Origin: Entomortierella parvispora
Taxonomy: Eukaryota; Mortierellomycota; Mortierellomycetes; Mortierellales; Mortierellaceae
Direction of reading: 5' to 3'
DNA length: 64,000 nucleotides
NCBI GenBank assembly: GCA_963573315.1
Contig: OY752152.1
Span: 558,001 to 622,000 of the forward strand
In this document: positions 33,389 to 43,854 of the stretch, piece after piece
How positions within the stretch are numbered: the first letter of the stretch is position 1
How the letters are laid out: each line of letters begins with the position of its first letter
Made by a program: the position numbers and the translations under genes
The notes under the pieces: generated by a model
Told to the model about the DNA's origin: nothing
The model's database searches: none
The model's input: the letters and a program-made list of their open reading frames with translations, nothing else

Positions 33389-34894
33389 ATGTCCAATAGA
33401 CGTGCGTACAAGAAGGTGAAGGTCAATGAAGAAGAGGAGCGTCTTTGCCTTCTTTGTATGAAGGATTTCGGTACGAAAGCATCTCTTCGCACCCACAAGA
33501 GCGAGTCGCACGATGGAGCTCGTGAACGAATCTTACCACTCAAGTGTCCATGTTGTGATAGCTTTGCGCAAACTCGCAAGGGGCTGAAAAATCATTTGCT
33601 GTCGTGTTCAGACCTCGGGAAACTGACATTCCCACTGCCATGCTCATGGTGCAAGGAGTCGACCATCATGACAGATATCCAGGCTCTGATAAGCCATTGT
33701 AGTCATTGCAAATCCTGGCCAGTGGCCATCGTGAGGAAGGAAGACGAGATGCGCAAGTTTGATCAAGAACTTGTCAAGAACACCAAGCATTTTGCTAGCG
33801 CTCAATACGCCAAGGATATGTTTGTGGCGGTTGATATGAAGACCACGGGGGGGGACACGTTGTTCGGCTTTGTTCTCGCCTCCAATGCCCATCTACTAGG
33901 TCAAGGGAAGGTGGCCTTTGTGAGTCCCCTGAAACATCGACTGGAGGAGACTATCAAGGACGAGGATTTGCAACTGGCCCTAAAGACACACAAGTACGGT
34001 CTTCTGGTGAACATCGAGGATTACGACCTGCTGGAGGATGACGACCCATTTTGCTTCATGCCTTTCTCAGGTCAAAGTGACCTGATCACAAGGAAGCTTC
34101 AGGGTTGTTTGATTCAGTCTGGACACGATGTGATCATGTGTCTCAAGGCTGAGGCTTTCGGTCGCTCTCCAGACGAGGATCTACACAGTGTAGCAGGCCT
34201 CGCTTCCCCAGACGCCAGGTCCTTCAAGGTTGTCAACGAAATGAACGAAGGTGCCAGCCAGCTCATGATCGGAATGGTGAGGTGGAATGCACTTGTGACG
34301 ATGTCGGCTGTACTTACGAGCGGAAAGATTGTGGTAGGTCCAAACAACACCGCCTTTTACCCTCACAATGAATCGCATGTTTGGCTCAAGAAGGGCGGGG
34401 ATAAGGACATGTTCAACAATGTTGAACGCCAGACGCGTTCTCACTTTGATGACGACCTCACATACAGGAAGCATGCTTGTGTGCACCCTCGGTTTCTCAA
34501 GTTCAACACCATGCCAGTGACGTTGGCGACTCTGTGGGCGTTCAAGAAGACGGCGAAAGGATGGTCGGGTCTAAAGCTTGCAGCTTTTGTCTTCTTTCAG
34601 CTTTACAGCAGCGGTAACGCGGTTCTACTGAAATCGGAAGTGGAGAAATACCTGAAGGAGGTAAGGCCCGCGAAGGATGAACACGAGGGTGGAATTGTTG
34701 GCGATCTGAAGCGCCTTGTGTCCGTCATGAGGGATGAAGAGACGAGGCCAGTTACGGAGGACGTTAACAAGGAACTCAAATGCCTTGCCAATCGAATCCA
34801 AAAAGAACAGACACAACTGAATCTCGGCATTGTCACTGCAAAGGTCGAACAGGTAATTGATGGGATGCTTAAGGGAAAGATACGAAGTACCTAA
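33389..34894 (+). CDS. Orphan protein with three N-terminal C2H2/C2HC zinc fingers
   Basis: A 501-residue intronless frame; I do not recognise the family. Three finger-like units are evenly spaced: C20-x2-C23-x12-H36-x4-H41, C53-x2-C56-x12-H69-x3-C73 and C85-x2-C88-x14-H103-x3-C107. A basic N-terminus (RRAYKKVKV) precedes them and could be a nuclear signal. The remaining ~390 residues are mixed alpha/beta with no motif I can name; a charged C-terminus ends in KGKIRST. No transposase or polymerase signature was found. The start at 33389 was chosen because upstream sequence is repetitive leader. The gene lies between two long direct repeats and runs straight into an 11-bp minisatellite, so it may belong to a mobile or multicopy unit. 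Nucleic-acid binding is inference. Confidence 0.72.
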   Translation: MSNRRAYKKVKVNEEEERLCLLCMKDFGTKASLRTHKSESHDGARERILPLKCPCCDSFAQTRKGLKNHLLSCSDLGKLTFPLPCSWCKESTIMTDIQALISHCSHCKSWPVAIVRKEDEMRKFDQELVKNTKHFASAQYAKDMFVAVDMKTTGGDTLFGFVLASNAHLLGQGKVAFVSPLKHRLEETIKDEDLQLALKTHKYGLLVNIEDYDLLEDDDPFCFMPFSGQSDLITRKLQGCLIQSGHDVIMCLKAEAFGRSPDEDLHSVAGLASPDARSFKVVNEMNEGASQLMIGMVRWNALVTMSAVLTSGKIVVGPNNTAFYPHNESHVWLKKGGDKDMFNNVERQTRSHFDDDLTYRKHACVHPRFLKFNTMPVTLATLWAFKKTAKGWSGLKLAAFVFFQLYSSGNAVLLKSEVEKYLKEVRPAKDEHEGGIVGDLKRLVSVMRDEETRPVTEDVNKELKCLANRIQKEQTQLNLGIVTAKVEQVIDGMLKGKIRST

Positions 34895-34983
34895 ATCTGC
34901 CATTTGTTACCCGCCTTCTTCATCCAAGTTAGCATCTTCATCCAAGTTAGCAATAAATATATCTTCCGAGCTGCTTCTGCTTG

Positions 34984-36542
34984 GCTGAGCGTTAGCCGGG
35001 TGTTAGCTGAGCGTTAGCCGAGTGTTAGCTTGGTGTTAGCTGGGTGTTAGCTGGGTGTTTGCTGGGTGTTTGCTGGGTGTTAGCTGGGTGTTTGCTGGGT
35101 GTTAGCTGGGTGTTAGCTGGGTGTTTGCTGGGTGTTTGCTGGGTGTTAGCTGGGTGTTAGCTGGGTGCTCGCCGAGCGTTAGCCGGGTGTTAGCTGGGTG
35201 TTAGCTGGGTGCTCGCCGAGCGTTAGCCGGGTGTTAGCTGGGTGTTAGCTGGGTGTTAGCTGGGTGTTTGCTGGGTGTTTGCTGGGTGTTAGCTGGGTTT
35301 AGCTGGGTGCTCGCCGAGCGTTAGCCGGGTGTTAGCTGAGCGTTAGCCGAGTGTTAGCTGGGTGTTAGCCGAGTGTTAGCTGAGCGTTAGCCGAGTGTTA
35401 GCTGGGTGTTTGCTGGGTGTTAGCTGGGTGTTTGCTGGGTGTTAGCTGAGCGTTAGCCGAGTGTTAGCTGGGTGTTAGCCGAGTGTTAGCTGAGCGTTAG
35501 CCGAGTGTTAGCTGAGCGTTAGCCGAGTGTTAGCTGGGTGTTTGCTGGGTGTTAGCTGGGTTTAGCTGGGTGCTCGCCGAGCGTTAGCCGGGTGTTAGCT
35601 GAGCGTTAGCCGAGTGTTAGCTGGGTGTTAGCCGAGTGTTAGCTGAGCGTTAGCCGAGTGTTAGCTGGGTGTTTGCTGGGTGTTTGCTGGGTGTTAGCTG
35701 AGCGTTAGCCGAGTGTTAGCTGGGTGTTAGCCGAGTGTTCGCTGAGCGTTAGCCGAGTGTTAGCTGGGTGTTAGCCGAGTGTTCTCTGAGCGTTAGCCGA
35801 GTGTTAGCTGGGTGTTAGCTGGGTGTTAGCTGGGTGCTCGCTGAGCGTTAGCCGAGTGTTAGCTGGGTGTTAGCTGGGTGTTAGCTGGGTGCTCGCTGAG
35901 CGTTAGCCGAGTGTTAGCTGGGTGTTTGCTGGGTGTTAGCTGGGTTTAGCTGGGTGTTAGCTGAGCGTTAGCCGAGTGTTAGCTGGGTGTTAGCTGGGTG
36001 TTAGCTGGGTGCTCGCTGAGCGTTAGCTGGGTGCTCGCTGAGCGTTAGCCGAGTGTTAGCCGGGTGTTAGCTGGGTGTTAGCTGGGTGCTCGCTGAGCGT
36101 TAGCCGAGTGTTAGCCGAGTGTTAGCCGAGTGTTAGCTGGGTGTTAGCCGAGTGTTCGCTGAGCGTTAGCCGAGTGTTAGCTGGGTGTTAGCTGGGTGTT
36201 AGCTGGGTGCTCGCTGAGCGTTAGCTGGGTGTTTGCTGGGTGTTTGCTGGGTGTTAGCCGAGTGTTCGCTGGGTGCTCGCTGAGCGTTAGCTGGGTGTTA
36301 GCCGAGTGTTCGCTGAGCGTTAGCCGAGTGTTAGCTGGGTGCTCGCTGAGCGTTAGCTGGGTGTTAGCCGAGTGTTCGCTGAGCGTTAGCCGAGTGTTAG
36401 CTGGGTGTTAGCTGGGTGTTAGCTGGGTGTTAGCCGAGTGTTCGCTGAGCGTTAGCCGAGTGTTCGCTGAGCGTTAGCCGAGTGTTAGCTGGGTGTTTGC
36501 TGGGTGTTTGCTGAGTGTTCGATGGATGTTAGCTGGGCGTTC
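34984..36542 (+). repeat. 11-bp minisatellite, about 140 units
   Basis: Unbroken tandem array of an 11-bp unit, commonest form GCTGGGTGTTA. Variants differ at a few fixed positions: GCC/GCT, GAG/GGG, CGT/TGT and a final A, T or C. Variant units form higher-order patterns, for example GCTGAGCGTTA followed by GCCGAGTGTTA recurs many times. A 10-bp unit (GCTGGGTTTA) recurs near 35296, 35568 and 35942. The array begins 90 bp after the zinc-finger stop, preceded by an 18-bp duplication (CATCTTCATCCAAGTTAG). Confidence 0.97.
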
Positions 36543-37437
36543 ACCTCATCATTCCGATATTGGAGTCCTATTGAATATTAATCCTGGAAGTGACAGCGAG
36601 CTCCACTACTGACATATCAGTCTCTTCCGAGGTAATCACTGCATCAGCGCCAAAAACACGCGTTGTCTGCACCTTCATTTGAATGAACGCAGCAGGAAAC
36701 GACTGGTTTGTCAAAGGCTACAGGGACAGCACCCGTGTTAACAACAACAATAGTGCGTGGGAAAGTAGGTAGGAGGAGATTCAAACTGATGATGTTATTC
36801 TCGACGAGAGAAGGGCTAAAAACTGACCCCCAAAGATAGACCCCAATGTTGGATACAGTGGACAGATTGGAATTGCTGCTCCAGGAGCAGGACTACGGAA
36901 GGGATGACAATGAATACTCAAACAATGCTTGCAATCATGAGGCCACACACAATGAGGATGAGGCTGGCAGTGAAGTACAGGCTGAAGATCTTTCCGTTTA
37001 GAAACAAATGTCTTGATAGACGCCACTGCAGAATCACTGATTTCGAGTATCATAGAAAAGACTAAGAGTATGTCCTTTGATTCAATGCAATGCAGCTGAT
37101 ATTTAAAGCATTCAGAGACCAGGAGGCAGAGTTGTATTCGTGATCCTGCCATGTTTATGGAGAGTAGCTTTGCAACACGAGTGCAACATGGGAACTGGAG
37201 ATGGAGTGGAGAAAAGAGGTGAGATTTATTATTGTTAAACTTAGGAGTCTGCAAACTTGGGCCTTACTGAGGATTCATGGCCAAGAACTAGAGAAGTAGA
37301 TTGAGAAGTACAGCAGGTTGGAATACTGGGTTGAGATGTATGATGTATGCGAGTGTGGACAGTGTATATAGATCCACAATGGTATGGCTTTGACGCGAGA
37401 TGGGAGCGCCGGCTACATGGCTGCTTGGTGATGGGGA
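36543..37437. other. Spacer between minisatellite and right direct repeat
   Basis: No firm gene. A minus-strand frame at 36781-37254 reads a Cys/His-dense stretch (HCQPHPHCVWPHDCKHC) after an ATG near 37152, which could be a small decayed zinc-binding protein. It has no recognisable family and no splice context. Confidence 0.4.
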
Positions 37438-38262
37438 GGATGTGTTGGTTGCAGTCGCCCCAAGACTTGTCGACTTTATCCTCGGGGGGAGAGAGTTTCG
37501 CGCCAGAGATCCGACAGAATACAGATCACCATCGTTGATCTTTGGGAGCAGCAGAGACTCGAGTACTCTGAGTGCAGTGGGGAGGACAGGATCATTTGTC
37601 GCCACCGTCCTGGATGCCATCCTGGATCCCAGATCAACAGATCCACGCAGGGAAGAAGAGAGATGCCCGCCTCATTTATGCTTTTGGCCACTCTCCAGAA
37701 CATACCAAGACGCCGAGCACATCTGCTTTTTCTTTTCCCGAGAAGGATCAGTCATTAGAAGAGAGAGAAGAACCCTCCAAAGCAATCTTGACAGATCCAG
37801 GATCCAGGATCCAGGATCGGATGATCTGGTGCAACACGACAGATATCTTCACTGAGGAGACATCTTCTTCATTCCAGTTTGCAGGATCAGTCAGGCAGAG
37901 AGGGAGGCATGCGATAAAAAAACGAAAAAAAACGAGCTGTGGTGGGATGCAACCAGTGCCACCTGATTCTCCACTCTCCACGGTGCCTCCTCCCCTCCGA
38001 GAACTTCAAAGACAACGTTGGTACGCTTGCCAGTTGTAGGAATGTAACTCCCTTACGGACCCTAGGACAAGGTCCATCTTTGTGGTTGCCCTCAAGCCAT
38101 CGAACCGAGAATGCATTGAAAAGAAGGGGAAAGGGCTATCTAGCCATATAGCCAGACCGTTGTTTACAGGGTTAGACCGCTTACACATAACCAGACTTCT
38201 CCGATGCAGATACAAACATGCGCGCGCTGATTTTTTGTTTTCTTTTTTTTCTCTCACCAACC
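37438..38262 (+). repeat. Right direct repeat
   Basis: Same orientation and order as 32255-33132, with ~90% identity by eye in the core (37741-38200). Its outer portion keeps an open frame (FILGGREFRARDP, LDAILDP) where the left copy has two stops. Beyond 38262 the similarity ends in a TCTCTCACCA stretch. No zinc-finger gene follows; only a short frame starts at about 38325. Confidence 0.75.
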
Positions 38263-40520
38263 TCCCCTTCTCCCCACCACCCTACATTCCCACTGACATT
38301 TCACATTCACATTTCTATTCCAGTCATGATCCATCAAGAACAGCACTCGCGTGCAACTCAGACACAAGAGCACGGCTCGCGTTTTTTTAAAGTATGCTCC
38401 GAGCTGAACTGAAAGTCTGAAATACATGAAATCCAGTCAAACAAAAAAATCCCTTGTGCCCTACTTCCTAGCCGTCGTTTGTGTACTTCAGTCACTAACG
38501 CCCCCTTGCATGTCTATCTTGTAGTCTTGTAGCACTGCAGCACAGCCCAGGCTAGCGGCGCTCTGCAACCAGCGTGGTCAGTAACAAGCACAAGTGCTGA
38601 GCTCTCAACTCGGGCCTAGAGAAGCATAAGCCAGGTTTCAACAGACCCAGTTCCGAAAATACCAGCTCCATCTGCCTCTCTGGTGACACTCTTCGCTCTC
38701 CAAAGGAAGCTCTGTTCTCTGCCGCCCGCTGTCCTTCAAGAACGTCTCTTTCCTACAAAGAGACCGAGGGTAGCGCCTCTCAACCGACTACCTTCAACTA
38801 AGCTAGAGGCCTCCAGCCTTTCAACAGCACCCGCTGCTTTGAGGCTTGCTCCCTGAGACTCCACAGCAACTCTGGCTCTCTGGAGCATGCTCGGTCCTTG
38901 CGCTCTTGCATCCTTGCACCTTTTTAGTGCTGGCCGGCCACCGAGAACGTCTCCCCTGCCTGCCAGCTTTTCTGCTGGGCATTGATCGCCACCAGCCAGC
39001 ACAAAAAGTAGTCCCGCTTTAAGTAAACAAGAACGCGTCGTTATCCATACGTCCATTCGTCCATCCAGGGTCAAAGAACGCGCCATCCGCCATCCAAGGT
39101 CCTGCAAGGGGACAGCTTTCTTCTCTCCCATCCTAAGCATCTCATCGATACTGTTTCCATCCATCCATCGTACGGCTTTTACTATTATTTCTTCGAGGCC
39201 AAGTGGATGCATGAACGGTTGGAGTCTGTCTCGTCTCTGGAGCACCTCCACTTCGGGATCAAGTACTGGACACAAGGACCATATCCATATCCATATTCCG
39301 TCCAGACCGTCGACTCCTGGGCAAAGACAAGGCAATGGCTGTGGGCTCAGCGCTTCAGGGTGAGGCGTCTTTTGGCACCTGTGTGAAGTTTCAATGATGA
39401 ATAGTGGCGGGGGTGAGGGGGAGGGGGAGGGGGGCTGTCCTCAACCTTCTTCGGATGGCACTGTTATGTAGTGGTCTGGCTCCCTCCGTGGGTAAAGCAG
39501 GAGTGGGGAGTGAGGCTGGTGTGTGGGGGAGGTAGGGGAGGTGGGAGCCACTCTGAGAAACACCTCTGCGGTTGGTGGGAAGCCCCTGGCTTGGTTAATT
39601 GCAATAGAGGTGCAGCCGCGTCTTGATATTGTCCACTGACCATTTACATTTACAGCCATGACTTAACTTGGGAAACAAGCCCCGCACCATGTCCTCATCA
39701 TCCCCTCTTCATGAACGAGAGAAGCATTGTCAACACAGGCCGACTAGAGTCTCTCTCTGATCATTACTGTCCTCTGAAGTCCTTGTCCGAGATCCAAACT
39801 CTACCCTATACCTTCCATATCCTAGGCGAAGAAAAGTGCGCATCAAGCCAGATGTCGTGTGAGGATCGATCGACTCTATGAGTTCTTCACTATGTCCTTC
39901 TCTACATACTGGTGTGCACTTTTAGCTATTTTGATAGGTTGGATTTGTGTATGAGGTGTGATCTCGGCCTTTGGTGAGGTACTTTGTCAAGAGCTCTCTA
40001 TTTTTTGTTGTCGTTGACTGTTGCTCACTTCTCCTCTCCGTCGCTTGACGCTTCCAACGTGGTGCGGTGCCACTGTTCTCTATTAGATCGAACCCATGGC
40101 CCCTGGGACCGTGTTGTCCTTGCACCTTTGAATGTATGTCATCATCATCACTTTGCTCTCTTCATGCTTTTAATACAGAGACCCATCGATCCTGTTCCAT
40201 TGAGTTATCGCAAACTAGCAGGTAAACGCGCGATCATTGAGCAATAAAAAAAGAATGTCAACTCTTTTCAATATTCCTGGTGAGAAGAACTGAGCAATGT
40301 TCGTCAACAATGATACCACGAATCTCTTGAATCAAGGAGACAGAGGTCAGCAGAGGTCGGCAGGCCTAGCTGTGGCTGGCGCACTGCAGAGACAGTGTTT
40401 TTGTCTACAGAGGGATCGTTTATTATCTGCGTAATAAGTTATTTATTTTCCAAAAAAAAAAAAAAAAAAAAAAAATGACACCGATCTATTGCATCGCAGA
40501 AAGCGAGGGAGGCATGTCGA
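38263..40520. other. Intergenic, possible F-box/LRR remnant
   Basis: No intact gene. A frame at 39147-39386 reads SSLEHLHFGIKYWTQGPY and WAKTRQWLWAQRF before a stop. It looks like the C-terminal end of a leucine-rich F-box protein without a body. A G-rich block lies at 39407-39433 and an A-run at 40451-40474 just downstream of the next minus-strand gene. Confidence 0.4.
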
Positions 40521-42068
40521 TCAGTCATGATGCACCGCCACGCTTCTTGCTACAAGAATCTGCCTAGCCTCCACATCAAGACCTTTCAATTGAAGCTCCT
40601 CTAGTGCAGCCCAGTTCCGCAAGGCCCAAGAAGCCTCGGCCGCCTTCCACGGGAAATCGCCGTGAGTTTGGGCCTTGAAACTCTTGAGTCTGCGAAGATT
40701 CCTTAGATTATCCAAACCTTGATCTAGCGTCAGCGCCAAATTGCAATCTTTGTGCGTGGTCGATTTCCAAGGGCGCTTATCCCCTAGCATCACATCCAGC
40801 TCTTGCAGTCCCTCTAACTGTCCTATCTGGGCGAGCACCAGATCCTGTGTCATTTCCCGATAAATAAACACGCCTAAAGTAATCTTTTTCAAGCCAAAAC
40901 AAACCCAAGACCATCCTCCGTCCAGTATGTCGGTATCAGAAATATAGTCTGCAGCAAAAACTTCTAGTCCGTACAGGCTTGAAAGCAACTCCTGGACCAC
41001 TTGTCCCGTCACATGGCGACAGTCGCGGAGATCTAGCTCCCGAATAAATGACATGGTCTCGGGGAGGTCATTCCTTAGAATTGTTAATGTATCCAAGCTG
41101 AAATTGGTTCCGCGTAGGTCCAGTCGAGAGAGTCCTGGTAGGCCCAACAAGATGGCTTTGAGGTCCCGATCCTCGAACTTTCTTCCAGGAAAAGCGAGTC
41201 GCTCAAGCGGCGCAGTAAATCGTCGCGAAGAGATCTCGTCTGCCAACCACTGCATCCATCCAAACTCCGAAGATTTTGCCCTCAAGGACGTCAATTGTGG
41301 GCTCCTCATCATCAAAGTGGAATGTGAAAGAATGTGGCCCTCAGTAGGGAACGTTCCCAGGTCCAACTCCCGAATGTTGGTGTTGATCCCACTTGGAACC
41401 CTGGGCAGTGCAATAAAGTTATGAAGGAATCCAGAGTCGCGAACACGGGTTTCGCCAATAGAGAGAGCTTTCATCCGTGACAGTAACCTTTCGTGGATTA
41501 TTAGCCATCGTGCCTCAGTGTCCAGTTCCAGGAGTCCGATTGTCAGCTCTTCCAAAAGCGGGCACCCAGTAATGGCATCGACGATGTCTAATCTAGAAAC
41601 CCTGTTGATGCTCAGGACTCTGAGCGTAGATTGATGGTCCTTGATCAGCTTGACCTTGGAGTCATCTATGAACCTGTCATCGCGGGCCGAGCCGTGCTTG
41701 ATCTCAAGCGAACGTAGGCGAGGACAAAAGATACTGCTGCCGTCTGGGAACTCGAGGAAAAATCGGGAGGAGATTGAGAGATCCAGGACTCTAGACGCGT
41801 TATCCTCAAAGACAGCCGAGTGAGGGTATTTTACAGGCTTGTCATGGAAGGACATGTGGACGGATGTCCAGAGCTGCGGCAGGAGATCGAGATGCCACTG
41901 ATGACACACGAGAATGGACCGAAGGAGGGATGCCCGAGTCATGAAGAGGGCACATCGATGCAGAATCTCGGGCATGCACATTGGATTGAGTGAAGGGTAT
42001 TTGTCCACGGCATGTTGATCCTCCTCCTGCTGCTGCTGCGGCTCTTGTTGCTGCTGTTGGTTCGCCAT
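40521..42068 (-). CDS. F-box/leucine-rich-repeat-like protein
   Basis: Intronless, 515 residues, ATG at 42068. After a Gln-rich N-terminus (QQQQQEPQQQQEED) comes an F-box-like motif at about residues 26-70 (MPEILHRCALFMTRASLLRSILVCHQWHLDLLPQLW). Degenerate leucine-rich units continue to the end (LRSLEIKHG, LEELTIGLLEL, LSRLDLRGTNF, LQELDVML). F-box proteins bind Skp1 and bring substrates to SCF ubiquitin ligases; the LRR part would choose the substrate. It is tandem with another F-box gene 200 bp away on the same strand. Such genes expand in lineage-specific families, so the target cannot be guessed. Confidence 0.85.
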   Translation of the reverse strand: MANQQQQQEPQQQQEEDQHAVDKYPSLNPMCMPEILHRCALFMTRASLLRSILVCHQWHLDLLPQLWTSVHMSFHDKPVKYPHSAVFEDNASRVLDLSISSRFFLEFPDGSSIFCPRLRSLEIKHGSARDDRFIDDSKVKLIKDHQSTLRVLSINRVSRLDIVDAITGCPLLEELTIGLLELDTEARWLIIHERLLSRMKALSIGETRVRDSGFLHNFIALPRVPSGINTNIRELDLGTFPTEGHILSHSTLMMRSPQLTSLRAKSSEFGWMQWLADEISSRRFTAPLERLAFPGRKFEDRDLKAILLGLPGLSRLDLRGTNFSLDTLTILRNDLPETMSFIRELDLRDCRHVTGQVVQELLSSLYGLEVFAADYISDTDILDGGWSWVCFGLKKITLGVFIYREMTQDLVLAQIGQLEGLQELDVMLGDKRPWKSTTHKDCNLALTLDQGLDNLRNLRRLKSFKAQTHGDFPWKAAEASWALRNWAALEELQLKGLDVEARQILVARSVAVHHD

Positions 42069-42267
42069 GGAAGAAAGAAAGGAACAAGACAGGTTTGTCT
42101 TTTTTGCGAGTTTACTGCTTACTATGCCACCATTGCGCCCATGAGAGACACAGTATTATTTATCTGGAATAAAATAGTCTATAATGGACTACGCACATGA
42201 GAAATAAAGTATTTTTTATCTAATGTCTTTTTACTGTAATAAAGTATTCAAAGGTTTTTATTTTCAC

Positions 42268-43854
42268 TCACCCTTGCAAGACTCTGCAGTCCGTCAGACT
42301 CACCCCAGCTTTTTTGCATAGTTCAACAGGGTTGGAATAGAAGTTCATCCCAGACAGCTCATTCAGATAAGGCCAGTGGTCGATGGCCCACTGCGTGTCA
42401 TCCAGTGTCCAGCCCACACCTTGCTCAGGACAAACGCCAAAGAAGCGTATCCTTGTCAGGCTCACCAGTTGCTCCATGCCTCTCTCCATTGTAGGCATCG
42501 GGCCTTGAAAGAGCATCGCTTGAGAAGGCACATCCTTCACATTGTATTCTCGACCATAACATTCGGGGCCCATATCCAAGAACTCGAGCCGCGTCAATCT
42601 TGAAAGGCGAGAAATAACAAAACGGTGATCCTCCTGTCCTCTTCCAGCATCCATTAGGATCGCCATCGTTAACGATTTCAGGCCAGCACAAACCCAGTCG
42701 CGTCCATCCTCAACTAGGTTCGACAACTTGAGGTAGTCGGCATAAAATGTCTCCAAACTCGTAACAGAGCACAGAATATCGTGGACAACTGCACCAGTGA
42801 TATTGGCGCATGCAGCAAGCGTCAAAGACTTGAGAGTTGTCATGAAGCGTGGGACCTCGTTCTTCAGAACCGACCACGAGGAAGCACTGAATCCCGTATA
42901 GTTAAAATCAAGCTCTCTCAGTTTCACCGACTCTAGCACAAGTCTGAGATCCTCATCTTCGAATACAGCAAAAGGAACAGACAGGATCTCCAGCTGCCGA
43001 CTGAATCGCCCAACCTGGATGGACTTCGCCAATAACGCCAGCGGTATGCTGTCATTCTGAAAACCAGATGAGACCCATTTGAGTTCATTTAGCTCTGAAC
43101 TTTTCTGGATCAAGGACGACTGAATCTGAAGCATATCGTTGCCCGACCCTTGCATATTGAGGTATCGGAACTGGACCTCACTCGAATGGGCTTGCAGCCT
43201 CTCTGCCAGCATGGCCCCCGTCAAAGAGTTGACCTGTATCGGCTCTGTGAACCAAGGCCCACGAACAGTCAGAGATCGTAAACGAGACCAAAAGGAGTCG
43301 TAGTGCTTCATCCATAGCTCGGGCGAATCCAGCCGCAGGTAGTCGACCTTGAGCTCCTCCAACTCTGTGCATCCTGCAATTGCATCCATGAGTTCCTGGG
43401 AGGTGAGAGACTCGAGGCCAATTTTCGTGAGGGACGATTGATGTCGCTTGATCAGTTCGACCAATGGCTCTAAAGTCTCGCGTTGTTTTTCTGGTTCCTC
43501 AAACCCCCTTCGATCCTGATAAATACCCAAGGTGTGCAGGCGAGGCAGTGTAATTTCTTGCAGCTCGAATGGTGACTGGCAGAGAGCCTCTGTTTGGACT
43601 ACGAGCGTGAGGACCAAGTCCGCGTGCTTGCGGAGCGCGGGCAGGGGCGGAAGAGAATTGTCCACGATAAAGACATCGTGCCAGTACAAGGGGAGGATAG
43701 TTTGGTGCCATCCACGACATACTTGAAGACTGTAGAACAGCTGACGTCTGTTGAGGTATTGAGCCACGAGGGTGAGGAGTTCCGGCGTGACAAGCACCTT
43801 TGATGATGGAATTTGGTCCTGAAGTTGTGGTTGCATGTCTTGAATTGGTGGCAT
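42268..43854 (-). CDS. F-box/leucine-rich-repeat-like protein
   Basis: Intronless, 528 residues from the ATG at 43854. The frame is open further upstream but has no better ATG, and the paralogue plan starts here. An F-box-like segment lies at about residues 25-65 (VTPELLTLVAQYLNRRQLFYSLQVCRGWHQTILPLYW). LRR-like strands follow (LEELKVDYLRLDSP, LRELDFNYTGFSA, LEFLDMG). It shares layout, length and signature words with its neighbour at 40521-42068, for example the pair of DGxxWVCxGLK/L motifs. A role as an SCF substrate adaptor is inferred. It is divergent from the monooxygenase array, with 1.1 kb between. Confidence 0.85.
   Translation of the reverse strand: MPPIQDMQPQLQDQIPSSKVLVTPELLTLVAQYLNRRQLFYSLQVCRGWHQTILPLYWHDVFIVDNSLPPLPALRKHADLVLTLVVQTEALCQSPFELQEITLPRLHTLGIYQDRRGFEEPEKQRETLEPLVELIKRHQSSLTKIGLESLTSQELMDAIAGCTELEELKVDYLRLDSPELWMKHYDSFWSRLRSLTVRGPWFTEPIQVNSLTGAMLAERLQAHSSEVQFRYLNMQGSGNDMLQIQSSLIQKSSELNELKWVSSGFQNDSIPLALLAKSIQVGRFSRQLEILSVPFAVFEDEDLRLVLESVKLRELDFNYTGFSASSWSVLKNEVPRFMTTLKSLTLAACANITGAVVHDILCSVTSLETFYADYLKLSNLVEDGRDWVCAGLKSLTMAILMDAGRGQEDHRFVISRLSRLTRLEFLDMGPECYGREYNVKDVPSQAMLFQGPMPTMERGMEQLVSLTRIRFFGVCPEQGVGWTLDDTQWAIDHWPYLNELSGMNFYSNPVELCKKAGVSLTDCRVLQG

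Noticed and set aside
36196-36411. 72-codon frame inside the minisatellite (LAGCSLSVSWV repeats)
   Set aside because: The 11-bp unit shifts frame each copy; the frame is open only by chance arrangement of units without TAG.
32255-38262. Complete LTR retrotransposon
   Set aside because: Direct repeats fit the outline, but there is no gag/pol frame, primer-binding site or clear TG..CA ends.
38736-39335. 199-codon minus-strand frame
   Set aside because: No motif, no start context, and the opposite strand carries a more protein-like fragment near 39147-39386.
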